A stretch of DNA of 64,000 nt from Paraferrimonas sedimenticola (GTDB taxonomy: Bacteria > Pseudomonadota > Gammaproteobacteria > Enterobacterales > Shewanellaceae), in NCBI RefSeq assembly GCF_002282855.1, contig NZ_NRIR01000001.1:186001-250000 (forward strand). Reading direction: 5' to 3'. Positions 34,950-44,817 of this stretch are shown here, in pieces. The position numbers and the translations under genes are program-made. Each line of letters opens with the position of its first letter. The stretch's first letter is position 1. The notes under the pieces are model-generated. The model was given only the letters and a program-made list of their open reading frames with translations. It ran no database searches and was not told the DNA's origin.

Positions 34950-36065
34950 TTAGTTGTTCTGACGAACCTCAGCATTTGGCTTAACCAACCCAAGCTTGTG
35001 AAACCACACCAGCAATTTCCAAATATGGTTCAACACCCAAACATACAAAGCGAACATAGCCAAGAACACCAGCAGCATAATCGACTCGGCCACACCCGCC
35101 ATTTCCATCGCCAAACCCATACCAACAATGCTAAGCGAGCAAGTGGTAATCAAAGCCAAGGTCTGCCAGGAGTTAAAACCGGCACGCAAACATATATGAT
35201 GCAGGTGATCCCGATCAGGACGAAACGGCGACTGCCCCTTACGCACACGGCGGATCATAATCCCCACCATATCCATAATCGGAATAGCTACCAGGTACAA
35301 AGCCATTACCGGACGAAACGCAGCGTCCTCTCCCTGGCTGCCAGTAGACAACATCCAAATCACCGCAAAGCCGATGAACATGCTCCCCGCATCACCCATA
35401 AAGATTTTACGGCGATTGCCAAACAGCTGCAGGTTAAACATAAGGTAAGGAAGCAGTACTGCTACAAACAACACACATACAGCGCTTTCCCAAAGGTCGA
35501 CCGAGTAATACAAAATACCCAAGCCTAAGAAGGCGCTGACCGCCATTCCACCAATGAGACCGTCAATGCCATCAACCATGTTAAAGGCATTAATAGCGAA
35601 GATAACCGCAAGAATGGTGAACACATAGCCAAACCAGCCTAGGCTGATACTACCAATCTCAAGTCCCGCGATATCCAATAAAGCGCCAAGCTCGAATATG
35701 CCATAACCCGCACCAAGCATCATGATCAGTGCTGCAATGGTCTGGCAGACAATACGAATTCGAACGCCTAAGTCACGCTTGTCATCAATTGCACCTACCA
35801 CTACTAAAATCGTTGAAGCGGTGAGAAATAGATACACATCGTGCATGCCAAAATCGGCAACATGGGCAAGCCCAAGCCCACCGATGACAATACCGACGAA
35901 CACAGCAATACCACCAACCAAAGGAACAGCGCCCTGGTGGTGTTTACGATGATCTGGCTTGTCGACAAGACCAACGCGCTGCGCGAACTTACGCAGCAAA
36001 GTAATAGCCATTAGCGAGCCTATAAAGCTCGCCAAAATGACGGCTAAAGGAGTGAATTCAAACAT
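34950..36065 (-). CDS. wecA: WecA-type undecaprenyl-phosphate sugar-1-phosphate transferase (copy 2)
   Basis: 371 residues, clearly paralogous to the copy at 32.6-33.8 kb: LVDKPDHRKHHQGAVPLVGG, VGAIDDKRDLG, NAFNMVDGIDGLIGGMAVSAFLGLG, LFGNRRKIFMGDAGSMFIGF and RPDRDHLHHICLRAGF are all shared. It follows galU by 39 bp in the same direction, so galU and this gene are probably co-transcribed. Likely the initiator for the QuiNAc/FucNAc-type locus just upstream, since WbuB-type transferases act on GlcNAc-PP-undecaprenol (inference). Confidence 0.9.
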   Translation of the reverse strand: MFEFTPLAVILASFIGSLMAITLLRKFAQRVGLVDKPDHRKHHQGAVPLVGGIAVFVGIVIGGLGLAHVADFGMHDVYLFLTASTILVVVGAIDDKRDLGVRIRIVCQTIAALIMMLGAGYGIFELGALLDIAGLEIGSISLGWFGYVFTILAVIFAINAFNMVDGIDGLIGGMAVSAFLGLGILYYSVDLWESAVCVLFVAVLLPYLMFNLQLFGNRRKIFMGDAGSMFIGFAVIWMLSTGSQGEDAAFRPVMALYLVAIPIMDMVGIMIRRVRKGQSPFRPDRDHLHHICLRAGFNSWQTLALITTCSLSIVGMGLAMEMAGVAESIMLLVFLAMFALYVWVLNHIWKLLVWFHKLGLVKPNAEVRQNN

Positions 36066-36104
36066 TGTGTCTCACTTAGAAACGGAGATTTGAAGGGGTG
36101 CTTT

Positions 36105-36986
36105 CTAGCGGTTCAGTTGAGATAAGAATCGATTAAAGTCAGTGCCAAGTTCGGAGTGACGCAAGCCATAAAGCACATTGGCCTGCAGGTATCCTTGTTT
36201 GCTGCCGCAATCATGAGAACAGCCCTTAAGCCCATAGGCTTCTACTTGCTCTTCTTCCATGAGCATGGCAATAGCGTCAGTCAGCTGAATTTCATCACCT
36301 GCACCAAGTGGTGTTACGACAAGCTTTTCCCAAATTTTGGCTGACAACACGTAACGACCGACAACCGCCTGATTCGAAGGTGCATTCTCAACCGAAGGCT
36401 TTTCAACCAATTGAGATATGGCAGAACTTTGGCCAGGGTTAAGTTCAACGCCGTTGATATCAGCAATTCCGTATTTATCTACTTCGGTATCAGGCACAGC
36501 TTCTACCATGATTTGCGAATGACCAATTGATTGATAGCGCTTAACCATTTCAGCCAAATTATCTTTGGCAAGATCTGATTCATACTCGTCAATCAGCACA
36601 TCAGGCAACACAACCGCAACAGGCTCATCGCCAACCATTGGGTAAGCACAATGAATCGCGTGGCCAAGGCCCATTGCTGAACCTTGACGCACATGCATAA
36701 TGGTTACGCCTTTGGGACATATGCTTTGCACCTCATCTAATAGCTGACGCTTTACTCGATTTTCAAGCGTCGATTCAAGCTCGTAAGAGGTGTCAAAGTG
36801 ATTTTCGATGGCATTTTTTGATGCATGAGTGACCAATACAATTTCAGTAACACCCGCTGCAGCGCATTCGTTAACGATGTACTGAATTAGAGGTTTATCG
36901 ACGATTGGCAACATCTCTTTCGGAATTGCTTTGGTAGCAGGCAGCATGCGAGTGCCTAAGCCAGCTACAGGAATAATTGCTTTCAT
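36105..36986 (-). CDS. galU: UTP-glucose-1-phosphate uridylyltransferase
   Basis: Makes UDP-glucose from UTP and glucose-1-phosphate. 293 residues, typical of Gal[27 protein letters not shown] is the nucleotide-binding loop; [17 protein letters not shown] and a FVEKP-like [14 protein letters not shown] follow, with the C-terminal [17 protein letters not shown] of GalU. Located downstream of the second polysaccharide locus, a common position for galU. Confidence 0.95.
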   Translation of the reverse strand: MKAIIPVAGLGTRMLPATKAIPKEMLPIVDKPLIQYIVNECAAAGVTEIVLVTHASKNAIENHFDTSYELESTLENRVKRQLLDEVQSICPKGVTIMHVRQGSAMGLGHAIHCAYPMVGDEPVAVVLPDVLIDEYESDLAKDNLAEMVKRYQSIGHSQIMVEAVPDTEVDKYGIADINGVELNPGQSSAISQLVEKPSVENAPSNQAVVGRYVLSAKIWEKLVVTPLGAGDEIQLTDAIAMLMEEEQVEAYGLKGCSHDCGSKQGYLQANVLYGLRHSELGTDFNRFLSQLNR

Positions 36987-37279
36987 ATAACAAACTCTTC
37001 ATGAATCACTACAAATGATAAGTCGGAAACAGACTGTCCTTACCACAACTTCACTATCTGTTAGATGTTTAGCTTGGGTAAATCTCGGAGATTTTCCAGC
37101 CACGACTATAGAAATCTTTATTCACGCATTCAAAGAGCTCAGCCACTTTGAAAATATCCACACAACGCACTAGGGCGGGAGTTCTCGCTAAATTGAACTT
37201 TTAGTCTGAATTATGAAAGAGTATGCGTGAAATTAACCGGAGCTTTCCAAAATTAGAAGGACTTAGATACTAAAAAGCC
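36987..37279. other. Gap between wbuB-like gene and galU
   Basis: About 290 bp, AT-rich, presumably holding the galU promoter and the end of the upstream operon. No terminator-quality hairpin or gene recognised. Confidence 0.4.
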
Positions 37280-38485
37280 CTATGTTTTCTCTGTTGTACT
37301 TAAATTGGACTCTATGCTTTTAGCAATGCTCTCCACTGAAAACTCAGTTTCAAGTAGATTATAGGCAGAGTAGCCAGTGGCTTTTCGCGCAGACGAATTC
37401 AACAGCCGAATCGCATTCTCGAATAACAGGTCATCTTCCCCATTGATTGTAATAAAGCCGGCCTCATTGCTGTTCACTATATCTAACAAATCATTTCCAG
37501 AGTTAACACTGCCTAGAATCGGTAGAGACTGAACCATATATCCTAGAAGCTTGCCGGGAAAGTTGTGCGCGGTATGATTTGCAGCTAACGAGAAAAGCCC
37601 AACATCCATTTCTGCTAGGATCTCTTTAAATTCTTCCTGACTAACTGATGGTAAATAAGAAAAGTTTGTCAGCTCCCAATTTGATGCTAACCGATTTATC
37701 AAATCAACTTCATCACCTTGCCCTACGAAAAGAAAGTGTGCATCGCCATGTGGTTGCATTGCTTTGGCTAGGCGCATTAGGTTGCTCATATCTTGTGCAT
37801 GACCTATGTTACCGCCATAAAAGAAAACAACTTTACTCTCAAGGCCTAACTCTCTTTTGTATCTCCCCTTCTCTCGGCTTTTATGAGGTTCGAGAGAGGC
37901 CCAATTGCGCAATACTTCAGTGGGATACCGGGCATCTGTCATTCGATCAAACAATTCCAGATTCTTTTCAGACATTAGGCCGATCGTATCAGCTTGCTTG
38001 TAAGAGAGTGCTTCGAAGAACCGAAAGTAACGCTCAATGACAGACCCTTCTTTCACCATTCCCGCGTCGATAACCCATTGAGGAAAAAGATCTCTCAAAA
38101 TCAGGTATGAAGGACATTTACAGCGACTCTTAAGTTTTTTTACTAAATTCCCGAAGAATATCGAGGGTGAATAGTAAATTACACCATCAAAGGTATCTGC
38201 TGAAACCTGGGAAGAAATTGCGCCCCATGCTCTACTAGATAATAATGTTTCGTTTATAGCCCTTCTGACTTTTCCAACATCCTTGATAGCACCGCTCGAA
38301 AAGCGCCAAACAGTCACTCCATCATACTCTGAAACCACTAGTTGGGACTTTTGCCCTACATCAGGAGTAATAATAGTTACTTGATGCCCCATCAATAAAA
38401 ACTGCTTAGCTAATTCGTGGAACATTTTGGCTGCCACACGAGTACTGTGTGGCAAGTAGTCATCAATAATCAACGCCAACCGCAT
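37280..38485 (-). CDS. wbuB: Glycosyltransferase family 4, WbuB-like
   Basis: 401 residues from ATG 38485 (MRLALIIDDYLPHSTRVAAK); the ATG shares its A with the upstream stop (TAATG), and GGAAGAAG precedes it. The N-terminus with ALIIDDYLPHSTRVAAKMFHELA and CPSYLILRDLFPQWVIDAGM is characteristic of WbuB, the L-FucNAc/L-QuiNAc transferase that follows fnlA, reductase and fnlC genes in other O-antigen clusters. Donor-site half: VVFFYGGNIGHAQDMSNLM and MDVGLFSLAANHTAHNFPGKLLGYM. Confidence 0.85.
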   Translation of the reverse strand: MRLALIIDDYLPHSTRVAAKMFHELAKQFLLMGHQVTIITPDVGQKSQLVVSEYDGVTVWRFSSGAIKDVGKVRRAINETLLSSRAWGAISSQVSADTFDGVIYYSPSIFFGNLVKKLKSRCKCPSYLILRDLFPQWVIDAGMVKEGSVIERYFRFFEALSYKQADTIGLMSEKNLELFDRMTDARYPTEVLRNWASLEPHKSREKGRYKRELGLESKVVFFYGGNIGHAQDMSNLMRLAKAMQPHGDAHFLFVGQGDEVDLINRLASNWELTNFSYLPSVSQEEFKEILAEMDVGLFSLAANHTAHNFPGKLLGYMVQSLPILGSVNSGNDLLDIVNSNEAGFITINGEDDLLFENAIRLLNSSARKATGYSAYNLLETEFSVESIAKSIESNLSTTEKT

Positions 38486-39615
38486 TACTGCTTCTTCCAA
38501 ACAACGCGATTTACATAGTCCGTGTAGCTTAGGATGGTGCGAAGCACCTTGTCAGATACGTTAGGCGCAATATAGTCAGCGACTTTATTCAACAAGCGCT
38601 GTTGTGCCCTTGGTTGGTCATCCAAAATTTCGATCGCTTGCAGAATGCGCTCTACGCTCATCCCGGTGAACATTACCGCGCCTTCTTCAAAACCTTCTGG
38701 TCGTTCTTGTGCTTCACGAATATTGATTGCCGGGAAGTTTAAAATTGAAGACTCTTCGGTAATCGTGCCGCTGTCACTAAGAACAACTTTCGCCTCTTTC
38801 TGCAGACGAATGTAGTCACTAAAACCCAAAGGTTTCATCAAACGCACTAGAGGGTGGAACTCTAGGTTCAGTAACTCAATTTTCTTTCTTGTCCGAGGGT
38901 GTGTCGAAACAATAATCGGCAGGTTATATTTCTCAGCAATCGTATTTAGCGCCAACACATAGTTGTTGATATTGCGCTCAGAATCGACATTCTCTTCGCG
39001 GTGCACACTGACTAAAAAGTAGCCTTCGCTGATGAGCTCTAGACGTTCTAACACATCAGACTGTGCGATTTTTTCTTTGTAGTGATTTAAGACCTCATCC
39101 ATCGGGCTACCGGTTTTAACAATCAAGTCAGGACTGATCCCTTCGCGTAACAGGTAGTCTCGAGCGATATCACTGTAAGGCATATTCACATCAGAGATAT
39201 GATCGACGATCTTTCGGTTAATTTCTTCGGGAACACGTAAATCGAAACAGCGATTACCAGCTTCCATATGGAAGATTGGAATCTTTTTGCGTTTAGCCGA
39301 AATCGCAGCAAGGGCGCTATTGGTATCACCCAAAATCAGTACCGCTTCTGGTTTAATCTCTTCAAAAAGCTTGTCTGACTTACTAATCACCTGGGCCATG
39401 GTCTCAGCGGCAGTGCCGCCGGCGCACTCTAGAAAAACGTCTGGAGCGCGGATCCCTAAATCATCGAAGAAGATTTGATTCAGTTCGTAGTCATAATTTT
39501 GGCCAGTATGAACTAAGTGATGCTCAGTGTACTGGTCTAGCTTAGCTATCGTGCGCGAAAGGCGGATAATCTCGGGGCGAGTGCCAACCACGGTTACCAC
39601 TTTTAATTTAGTCAT
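38485..39615 (-). CDS. UDP-N-acetylglucosamine-type 2-epimerase (FnlC/WbvD-like)
   Basis: 376 residues of the non-hydrolysing WecB fold. TKLKVVTVVGTRPEIIRLS opens it; HLVHTGQNYDYELNQIFFDDL, GDTNSALAAISAKRKKIPIFHMEAGNRCFD, HREENVD and LSDSGTITEESSILNFPAINIREAQERPEG are the family core. The variant HTGQNYDYELNQIFFDDLGI and its position after fnlA and a reductase point to the last step of UDP-L-FucNAc or UDP-L-QuiNAc synthesis, 2-epimerisation, rather than ManNAc production. It overlaps the reductase gene by 8 bp. Confidence 0.92.
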   Translation of the reverse strand: MTKLKVVTVVGTRPEIIRLSRTIAKLDQYTEHHLVHTGQNYDYELNQIFFDDLGIRAPDVFLECAGGTAAETMAQVISKSDKLFEEIKPEAVLILGDTNSALAAISAKRKKIPIFHMEAGNRCFDLRVPEEINRKIVDHISDVNMPYSDIARDYLLREGISPDLIVKTGSPMDEVLNHYKEKIAQSDVLERLELISEGYFLVSVHREENVDSERNINNYVLALNTIAEKYNLPIIVSTHPRTRKKIELLNLEFHPLVRLMKPLGFSDYIRLQKEAKVVLSDSGTITEESSILNFPAINIREAQERPEGFEEGAVMFTGMSVERILQAIEILDDQPRAQQRLLNKVADYIAPNVSDKVLRTILSYTDYVNRVVWKKQ

Positions 39616-40480
39616 TGCTATATCTCTTGCTGTAATCGCTGTGCATGAATGCTACCAATTCATCCCAACTTGGTGGTACGAATCCGGTTTCTTCGCGGAA
39701 CTTTGTTGAATCGAGAGAGCGATCAATTGCGAAGTCTTGAAATTTCTCAATCTCAATCCGCTTGTTGTAGACATCGGCAACTCTTGAAAGCAGAGAGTAC
39801 TTATCAATAGGCTGCACAGATAATTGATACAAGCCCGAAAGCGACGGATTATTCAGTACATGTTCGACAAGAACTTTTGCAACGTAAGCTGTTGGTAGTC
39901 CAGAGAAGACTGCCTTCGAGAAACCTCTTACAGAGCCTTCCTGACTCAAAAACCAATCAACTAAGCTCACCGAAGACTTCAGCTCATGACCGATAATCGA
40001 GGTGCGCAAAGTAACGTGTTTACCATAGTCAACTTCGCCCAGGCACTTGGATTTTCCGTAAAGATCTGTTGCTGTTGGCAAATCCGACTCAACGTAATTT
40101 CCCACTTTGCCATCAAAGACACAGTCTGTAGAAAAATGAACGAGACGAGCATCAATGGTATCGCAAAGTTGCGCAATTTTATGGGGAAGCAGAGCGTTGA
40201 TCTCTACCGCGTCAACGTGTTGCTTAGAGACATCATGCTGTTTAATCAAACCAATGCAGTTGATTACCGCGTCAGGTTTCACCTCTAACACTGTGCGTTC
40301 TAAGGTCTCGAAATCTTTCACATCAACGTTGGCTATCAATTTATCCGTTGACGAAAAAAACTTATCTAAGCCTTTTAATGTACGAACAGTGCCATAAACC
40401 TCTAGATTTGGGACTTCAGAAAGGTTTGAGAAGATACTGTAACCCAGCATCCCTGTCGCTCCGATAACAAGAACTCTCAC
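39608..40480 (-). CDS. RmlD-like nucleotide-sugar reductase (WbvR type)
   Basis: 290 residues starting at GTG 40480, one base after the fnlA-like stop, with GGAAGG upstream. NAD(P)-binding VRVLVIGATGMLGYSIFSNL, catalytic FSTDCVFDGKVGNY and YGKSKCLGEV (SDR Tyr-x3-Lys) are clear. It resembles dTDP-4-dehydrorhamnose reductase and lacks the C-terminal cupin domain of FnlB/WbjC (about 370 residues). In known clusters the short RmlD-like form (WbvR) gives UDP-L-rhamnosamine and then L-QuiNAc; so L-QuiNAc is the likelier product (inference). Confidence 0.87.
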   Translation of the reverse strand: MRVLVIGATGMLGYSIFSNLSEVPNLEVYGTVRTLKGLDKFFSSTDKLIANVDVKDFETLERTVLEVKPDAVINCIGLIKQHDVSKQHVDAVEINALLPHKIAQLCDTIDARLVHFSTDCVFDGKVGNYVESDLPTATDLYGKSKCLGEVDYGKHVTLRTSIIGHELKSSVSLVDWFLSQEGSVRGFSKAVFSGLPTAYVAKVLVEHVLNNPSLSGLYQLSVQPIDKYSLLSRVADVYNKRIEIEKFQDFAIDRSLDSTKFREETGFVPPSWDELVAFMHSDYSKRYSND

Positions 40481-40481
40481 G

Positions 40482-41519
40482 TTACACACCTTCCGGAACA
40501 ATCATATTGCCAGCTTCAATTTCGCGAATGAAATCAAGCTTTCTCAGCAATTGCTTCATGCCTTCAACGTCAAGGCGTTCGGTGTTGTGGGAGTTATAAT
40601 CTTCTACTTTGGAAAGATCTTTTTCGCCCTCATCGAAATACTTAGAGTAATTTAGGTCTCGATTGTCAGCGGGTATACGATAGTAATCACCTTGGTCTTG
40701 AGCGACAAACATTTCCTCTCGGCTACACAGCGCTTCATATTGCTTTTCGCCATGGCGAGTGCCTATGATGTTAACATTATGTCCTCCCTCATCGAGAAGT
40801 TCTAATAGCGCCTTAACTAGTACATCAATAGTTGCTGCAGGTGCCTTTTGAACGAATATGTCCCCATTACTGCCATTTTCAAAAGCATGCAGTACTAAAT
40901 CAACAGCGTCATCCAATGTCATCATAAAACGTGTCATATTTGGATCTGTAATACTAATTGGATCACCGTTCACTACTTGACGTATAAACAAAGGAATTAC
41001 GGAACCGCGAGATGCCATAACGTTTCCGTAACGAGTACAACAGATAGTAGTGTTTGTGTGCTCTAGGTTTCGGCTCTTAGCAACGATTACCTTCTCCATC
41101 ATAGCTTTTGAAATACCCATCGCATTGATCGGATAAACGGCCTTGTCAGTGCTCAAACATACAACGCGTTCTACGCCGTGATTAATAGCTGCTTCTAGTA
41201 CATTTTCAGTGCCAATAACATTGGTTTTAACAGCCTCTAACGGATAAAACTCGCAAGATGGAACTTGTTTCAAAGCTGCTGCGTGATATATATAATCGAC
41301 GCCACGCATTGCGTTCGAAACACTTTGATAGTCTCGTACATCTCCAATGTAGAATTTCAACTTATCCGACTGAAAATGCTTGCGCATATCATCTTGTTTC
41401 TTCTCATCTCGGGAAAAAATCCGAATTTCCTTTATGTCTGTATTCAGGAAACGACGTAATACTGCATTTCCAAAAGAGCCGGTACCGCCAGTAATGAGCA
41501 GAACTTTATCTTTAAACAT
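40482..41519 (-). CDS. fnlA: UDP-GlcNAc 4,6-dehydratase/5-epimerase, FnlA/WbvB-like
   Basis: 345 residues from ATG 41519 (MFKDKVLLITGGTGSFGNAV), with GGAG 9 nt upstream. Extended SDR: TGGTGSFG nucleotide loop, catalytic YPINAMGISKAMMEKV with Met in place of the usual Tyr, typical of FnlA/CapE enzymes, and a C-terminal RHGEKQYEALCSREEM. First step from UDP-GlcNAc to 6-deoxy-4-keto L-sugars. First of four tightly packed genes (this, reductase, epimerase, wbuB-like). Confidence 0.93.
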   Translation of the reverse strand: MFKDKVLLITGGTGSFGNAVLRRFLNTDIKEIRIFSRDEKKQDDMRKHFQSDKLKFYIGDVRDYQSVSNAMRGVDYIYHAAALKQVPSCEFYPLEAVKTNVIGTENVLEAAINHGVERVVCLSTDKAVYPINAMGISKAMMEKVIVAKSRNLEHTNTTICCTRYGNVMASRGSVIPLFIRQVVNGDPISITDPNMTRFMMTLDDAVDLVLHAFENGSNGDIFVQKAPAATIDVLVKALLELLDEGGHNVNIIGTRHGEKQYEALCSREEMFVAQDQGDYYRIPADNRDLNYSKYFDEGEKDLSKVEDYNSHNTERLDVEGMKQLLRKLDFIREIEAGNMIVPEGV

Positions 41520-41520
41520 A

Positions 41521-42672
41521 CTAATTAACTCCAAAACCTTTAATGTAATTTAAATACCGCTTAGCACGTTCATCGTTATCAATATGATATGACAATCGCT
41601 TCCGGCCATTTTCAACTAACTGGTCGGCTAGTGTTCGATCATCCATTAATAATGCCAATTTACCTGCTATGTCAATTGGATCTCTAGCGTCAAAGTATAA
41701 CGCTGCATCTCCGCAAACATCTCGAGCAAATGATAAGTCACTAGTGCAGATGGGGGTATGGCAAGCCATAGCTTCTAAATAGCTAACACTAAAACTTTCT
41801 AGCAATGTTGGTAGAAACATGGCATCAGCACTTGAGTAATGTTCCTTGCATTCTTCTACAGTCAGCCTTCCAAGATTTGTTGTGTGAAGTTTAAACCGAC
41901 AACTAAAGCATTCATATTCTTCTTCAGTGAAAGTTACTAAAAACTTAAAATTATAACCACGCTCTAAGAGAACGTTCCCAACATCCTCTATTATCGACAA
42001 GTTTTTATGAACATAAGGAGCTGAAATTGTGACGAATTTGAATTCACCCACTTCATCGCTCTTAGAACCACTCATTCTTTCGAAGTTTATATAGTCATTT
42101 TTAGTGTAACTGTATGGTAACGCATTTGGTACAATCACAATTTTATCTTCCGAAACTTTCCCATATTTAACTAACGCTAACTTCATTGATTTAGTTTCGG
42201 TTATATAGTTACTTCCATTTCTTTTAAGAAACGATAAAAGTATAGAGTTCTTTATTTTCTTAAAAAATCTTTTAAATGGGCTATACTCAAAATAAGCACT
42301 ACTGTCGGGTCTAACTAACCAAGCATTTGCAAATCCAACTACATGATTTTTGCTAGTCCCCCAAAAACAAGGGCCAAATATTGTAAAGACCACATGTGGT
42401 TTAAAACTATTTATACACGAACGTATTCTATATCTATCCTTCGAAAGGGGTACTAGTGTTTTTACGCCTGTCGTTAAAACTAAATGTTCTTTATTAAAAA
42501 ATTCAGGGGGCAATTCTTTTGCGACATTACTGGATACTAAGTAGAAAAATTCAAATTCTTTGTATTCAACCTTAAGAGTGTGACTTATGAAAGATAACGC
42601 TACTTGTACGCCTCCTCCTACTTTGATGTTAGAGGCATCAACGAAGACTCTTTGTTTACCAAGTCTATACAT
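41521..42672 (-). CDS. Glycosyltransferase family 4
   Basis: 383 residues. Start region QRVFVDASNIKVGGGVQVALSFI is the GGGVQVA acceptor-side motif common in GT4 enzymes; FVTISAPYVHKNLSIIEDVG and SADAMFLPTLLESFSVSYLEAMACHTPICTSD (EX7E) form the donor half. AT-rich with many AGA/ATA codons, unlike genes downstream of it. Ends 1 bp before the fnlA-like start and overlaps the GT14-like gene by 8 bp. Confidence 0.9.
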   Translation of the reverse strand: MYRLGKQRVFVDASNIKVGGGVQVALSFISHTLKVEYKEFEFFYLVSSNVAKELPPEFFNKEHLVLTTGVKTLVPLSKDRYRIRSCINSFKPHVVFTIFGPCFWGTSKNHVVGFANAWLVRPDSSAYFEYSPFKRFFKKIKNSILLSFLKRNGSNYITETKSMKLALVKYGKVSEDKIVIVPNALPYSYTKNDYINFERMSGSKSDEVGEFKFVTISAPYVHKNLSIIEDVGNVLLERGYNFKFLVTFTEEEYECFSCRFKLHTTNLGRLTVEECKEHYSSADAMFLPTLLESFSVSYLEAMACHTPICTSDLSFARDVCGDAALYFDARDPIDIAGKLALLMDDRTLADQLVENGRKRLSYHIDNDERAKRYLNYIKGFGVN

Positions 42673-43582
42673 ACTTACTTACGAAATCCTCAAGTTGCTT
42701 TAAACTATATTTCCTATCAATTTTTCGGGCAATAAATACATCTAATGACTTTGTTTTTTCTAGCTCTTCTAAAGTAAATACTTTTGGAAAATCCGGACCA
42801 GACTTCCAATCGACCAGCCTTAAAGATTGAAGGTTATCATCCTCGTAACGACGTTCCAGCCCGATATGATTTTTAACTATCTTATTTAAAACCAAACTAT
42901 GAAAAAAAACTTCATCACAACAAAAGCTATCTTTAAAATATGATTCATACTTTTGATTATTCTGAGTGTATAAAACTATGTCCTTACAACACTTGAACGT
43001 AACAGTAAACCAATTACTACCTTTATACATTCTCTCGAAAGGTTGCTTCTCAGTATTTCCAAACCAACCGAAGTTAAACGCTACATTTCGCAAATTCCTC
43101 AACATTAGATTCAATAAATTAGCTTTTCTTTCAAAATCAAACCAAAAGTGTTTACGTTTAAATCTGGCTTCTCCTTTACAATCAGAAAAAAAACTATGGT
43201 CTATACCTATAAACTCTCTTTCTGAGTTAGCTTGTAAAAAAGTGTTTAGAGGTTTAATCCCTCTAAAAAGGTAATCATCTCCAGATATAAAACTTAAGTG
43301 TGTAAACTTTAGTTCTGAGACTGCGTACTTTAAAATTCTTAACATGCATTCTATCTGAGACTTGCTTCCCCAAGTAACATCAACTCGTTCCTCTAGAAAC
43401 TTACAGCTCTCATAATCAAAGTACTTGTTAAACTTTTCTATATCAGTCTTCTTGTCGACATGTACAATCGCTTGACTGCAAGGATCGTTTTGTATCTCTA
43501 ATAAGGAGTGATGTAGAGTATTAGTTGGTTCATGACAAATTATTGCGAATAAATGTTTCAAAACATCAAGACCTGAAATCAC
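42665..43582 (-). CDS. Beta-1,6-N-acetylglucosaminyltransferase-like (GT14) protein
   Basis: 305 residues. HLFAIICHEPTNTLHHSLLEIQNDP, VHVDKKTDIEKF, THLSFISGDDYLF, the GSNWFTVTFKCCKDIV acceptor motif and CCDEVFFHSLVLN match bacterial members of the core-2/I-branching GT14 family. It probably adds a sugar in the second locus; linkage cannot be told. Low GC. The start may be a codon or two downstream (TTG before KHLFAII). Confidence 0.82.
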   Translation of the reverse strand: MISGLDVLKHLFAIICHEPTNTLHHSLLEIQNDPCSQAIVHVDKKTDIEKFNKYFDYESCKFLEERVDVTWGSKSQIECMLRILKYAVSELKFTHLSFISGDDYLFRGIKPLNTFLQANSEREFIGIDHSFFSDCKGEARFKRKHFWFDFERKANLLNLMLRNLRNVAFNFGWFGNTEKQPFERMYKGSNWFTVTFKCCKDIVLYTQNNQKYESYFKDSFCCDEVFFHSLVLNKIVKNHIGLERRYEDDNLQSLRLVDWKSGPDFPKVFTLEELEKTKSLDVFIARKIDRKYSLKQLEDFVSKYV

Positions 43583-44811
43583 ACTGTAAACTTACGAACT
43601 CGAAATATTCTAAAATGCTGCTTTAACAACAGTCCACTTCGAAATGGATAATTAAAGATAGTTAACTGCAAGAATTCTACGAGCAAAAGCGAATATATCG
43701 CGCCCGCCAGCCCGAACCTAATTATCAAAAAATAACTCGTTATAGGAGCAATTAATGCGGCAAGAATAACCTTTTTAATTAAATATTTAGACCCATTGCT
43801 GAATGTGCCTATATATCTATTGTTTATAACACTTAAAACTGAGCAAAGTCCTATCAAAGAAAACAACCAAATATAATTTCCTAGCACACTGTATTGTTTG
43901 CCCAGGAATTGATCAACCAAATATTCGCCGAAAAGACCGAGGATAATAATAACCGGTAGAAAACTAACTATCATCAGAAAGTTACTAACAACGAACTTAC
44001 TAGAAAGGTCGTTCTCCGCTAATCCCTTACTCAACAAAGCATGCCCTATGGACAATGGAAAGAAAGTCGCAGCAAACCCTATGGTAACACCAACACCAAA
44101 AATGCCTGATTCCTCAAATCCTAACAATGTCCCAAGTAATATCTCAGATATTTTTGTATACAAAAATGCCATTACACCGGCAATGGCGAAATACTTACCA
44201 TTTGTAATCAAATATGCACTATATAATCTGTTATTTCTTACCCTTACTATTCCTGCGTACTTTCTTTTAAGAACATAGGAGACCGATCCAGCAACGAAAT
44301 AAGGAACTACAAACCATAAAACTTCTGCTGAAAAAAATATCAGTAAATAACGAAGAAAAATAGCTAACAAACGAGAAATTACATTAGCCTTCGCATTTTT
44401 TTTCGAATTGAATGAACCTTCAAGCAAATACTGGTAAATATCTAAACCAACAAATACTTGACTAAGAATAACAACGGAAATTAACAGTACATCCATTGCG
44501 TTACCCAACCAGTAGAATAATAGGCTAGAACAAATTGCTGTGAATGCTAGATATACCGACAACCTAATACTGCTACTTGCTTTGACCATACGCAATGCAG
44601 TTGGGTAACGTTTAGAAGCAAGATTAAATATTATATGGTTCGCACCAAATTGACTTAATGAAATACCTAAAACAGAAATAGCCAATCCAAAAGAGATTTT
44701 TCCGAACATTTCGGGCCCCAAAAACCTGGAAACCAAAATATATGCTATAAGGCCCGCACCTAAAACTAAGATTCTGTCGAATGAGGCCCACAGTATGTTT
44801 TTTACCAACAA
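43579..44811 (-). CDS. Polysaccharide flippase (Wzx, MOP superfamily)
   Basis: 410 residues, 12 or so predicted helices. LVKNILWASFDRILVLGAGLIAYILVSRFLGPEMFGKISFG at the N-terminus is the typical Wzx entry (SRFLGPEMFG). Moves the lipid-linked repeat unit across the inner membrane. Very AT-rich. Overlaps the GT14 gene by 4 bp and lies 6 bp after the Wzy-like gene. Confidence 0.88.
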   Translation of the reverse strand: MLVKNILWASFDRILVLGAGLIAYILVSRFLGPEMFGKISFGLAISVLGISLSQFGANHIIFNLASKRYPTALRMVKASSSIRLSVYLAFTAICSSLLFYWLGNAMDVLLISVVILSQVFVGLDIYQYLLEGSFNSKKNAKANVISRLLAIFLRYLLIFFSAEVLWFVVPYFVAGSVSYVLKRKYAGIVRVRNNRLYSAYLITNGKYFAIAGVMAFLYTKISEILLGTLLGFEESGIFGVGVTIGFAATFFPLSIGHALLSKGLAENDLSSKFVVSNFLMIVSFLPVIIILGLFGEYLVDQFLGKQYSVLGNYIWLFSLIGLCSVLSVINNRYIGTFSNGSKYLIKKVILAALIAPITSYFLIIRFGLAGAIYSLLLVEFLQLTIFNYPFRSGLLLKQHFRIFRVRKFTV

Positions 44812-44817
44812 ACTAAG

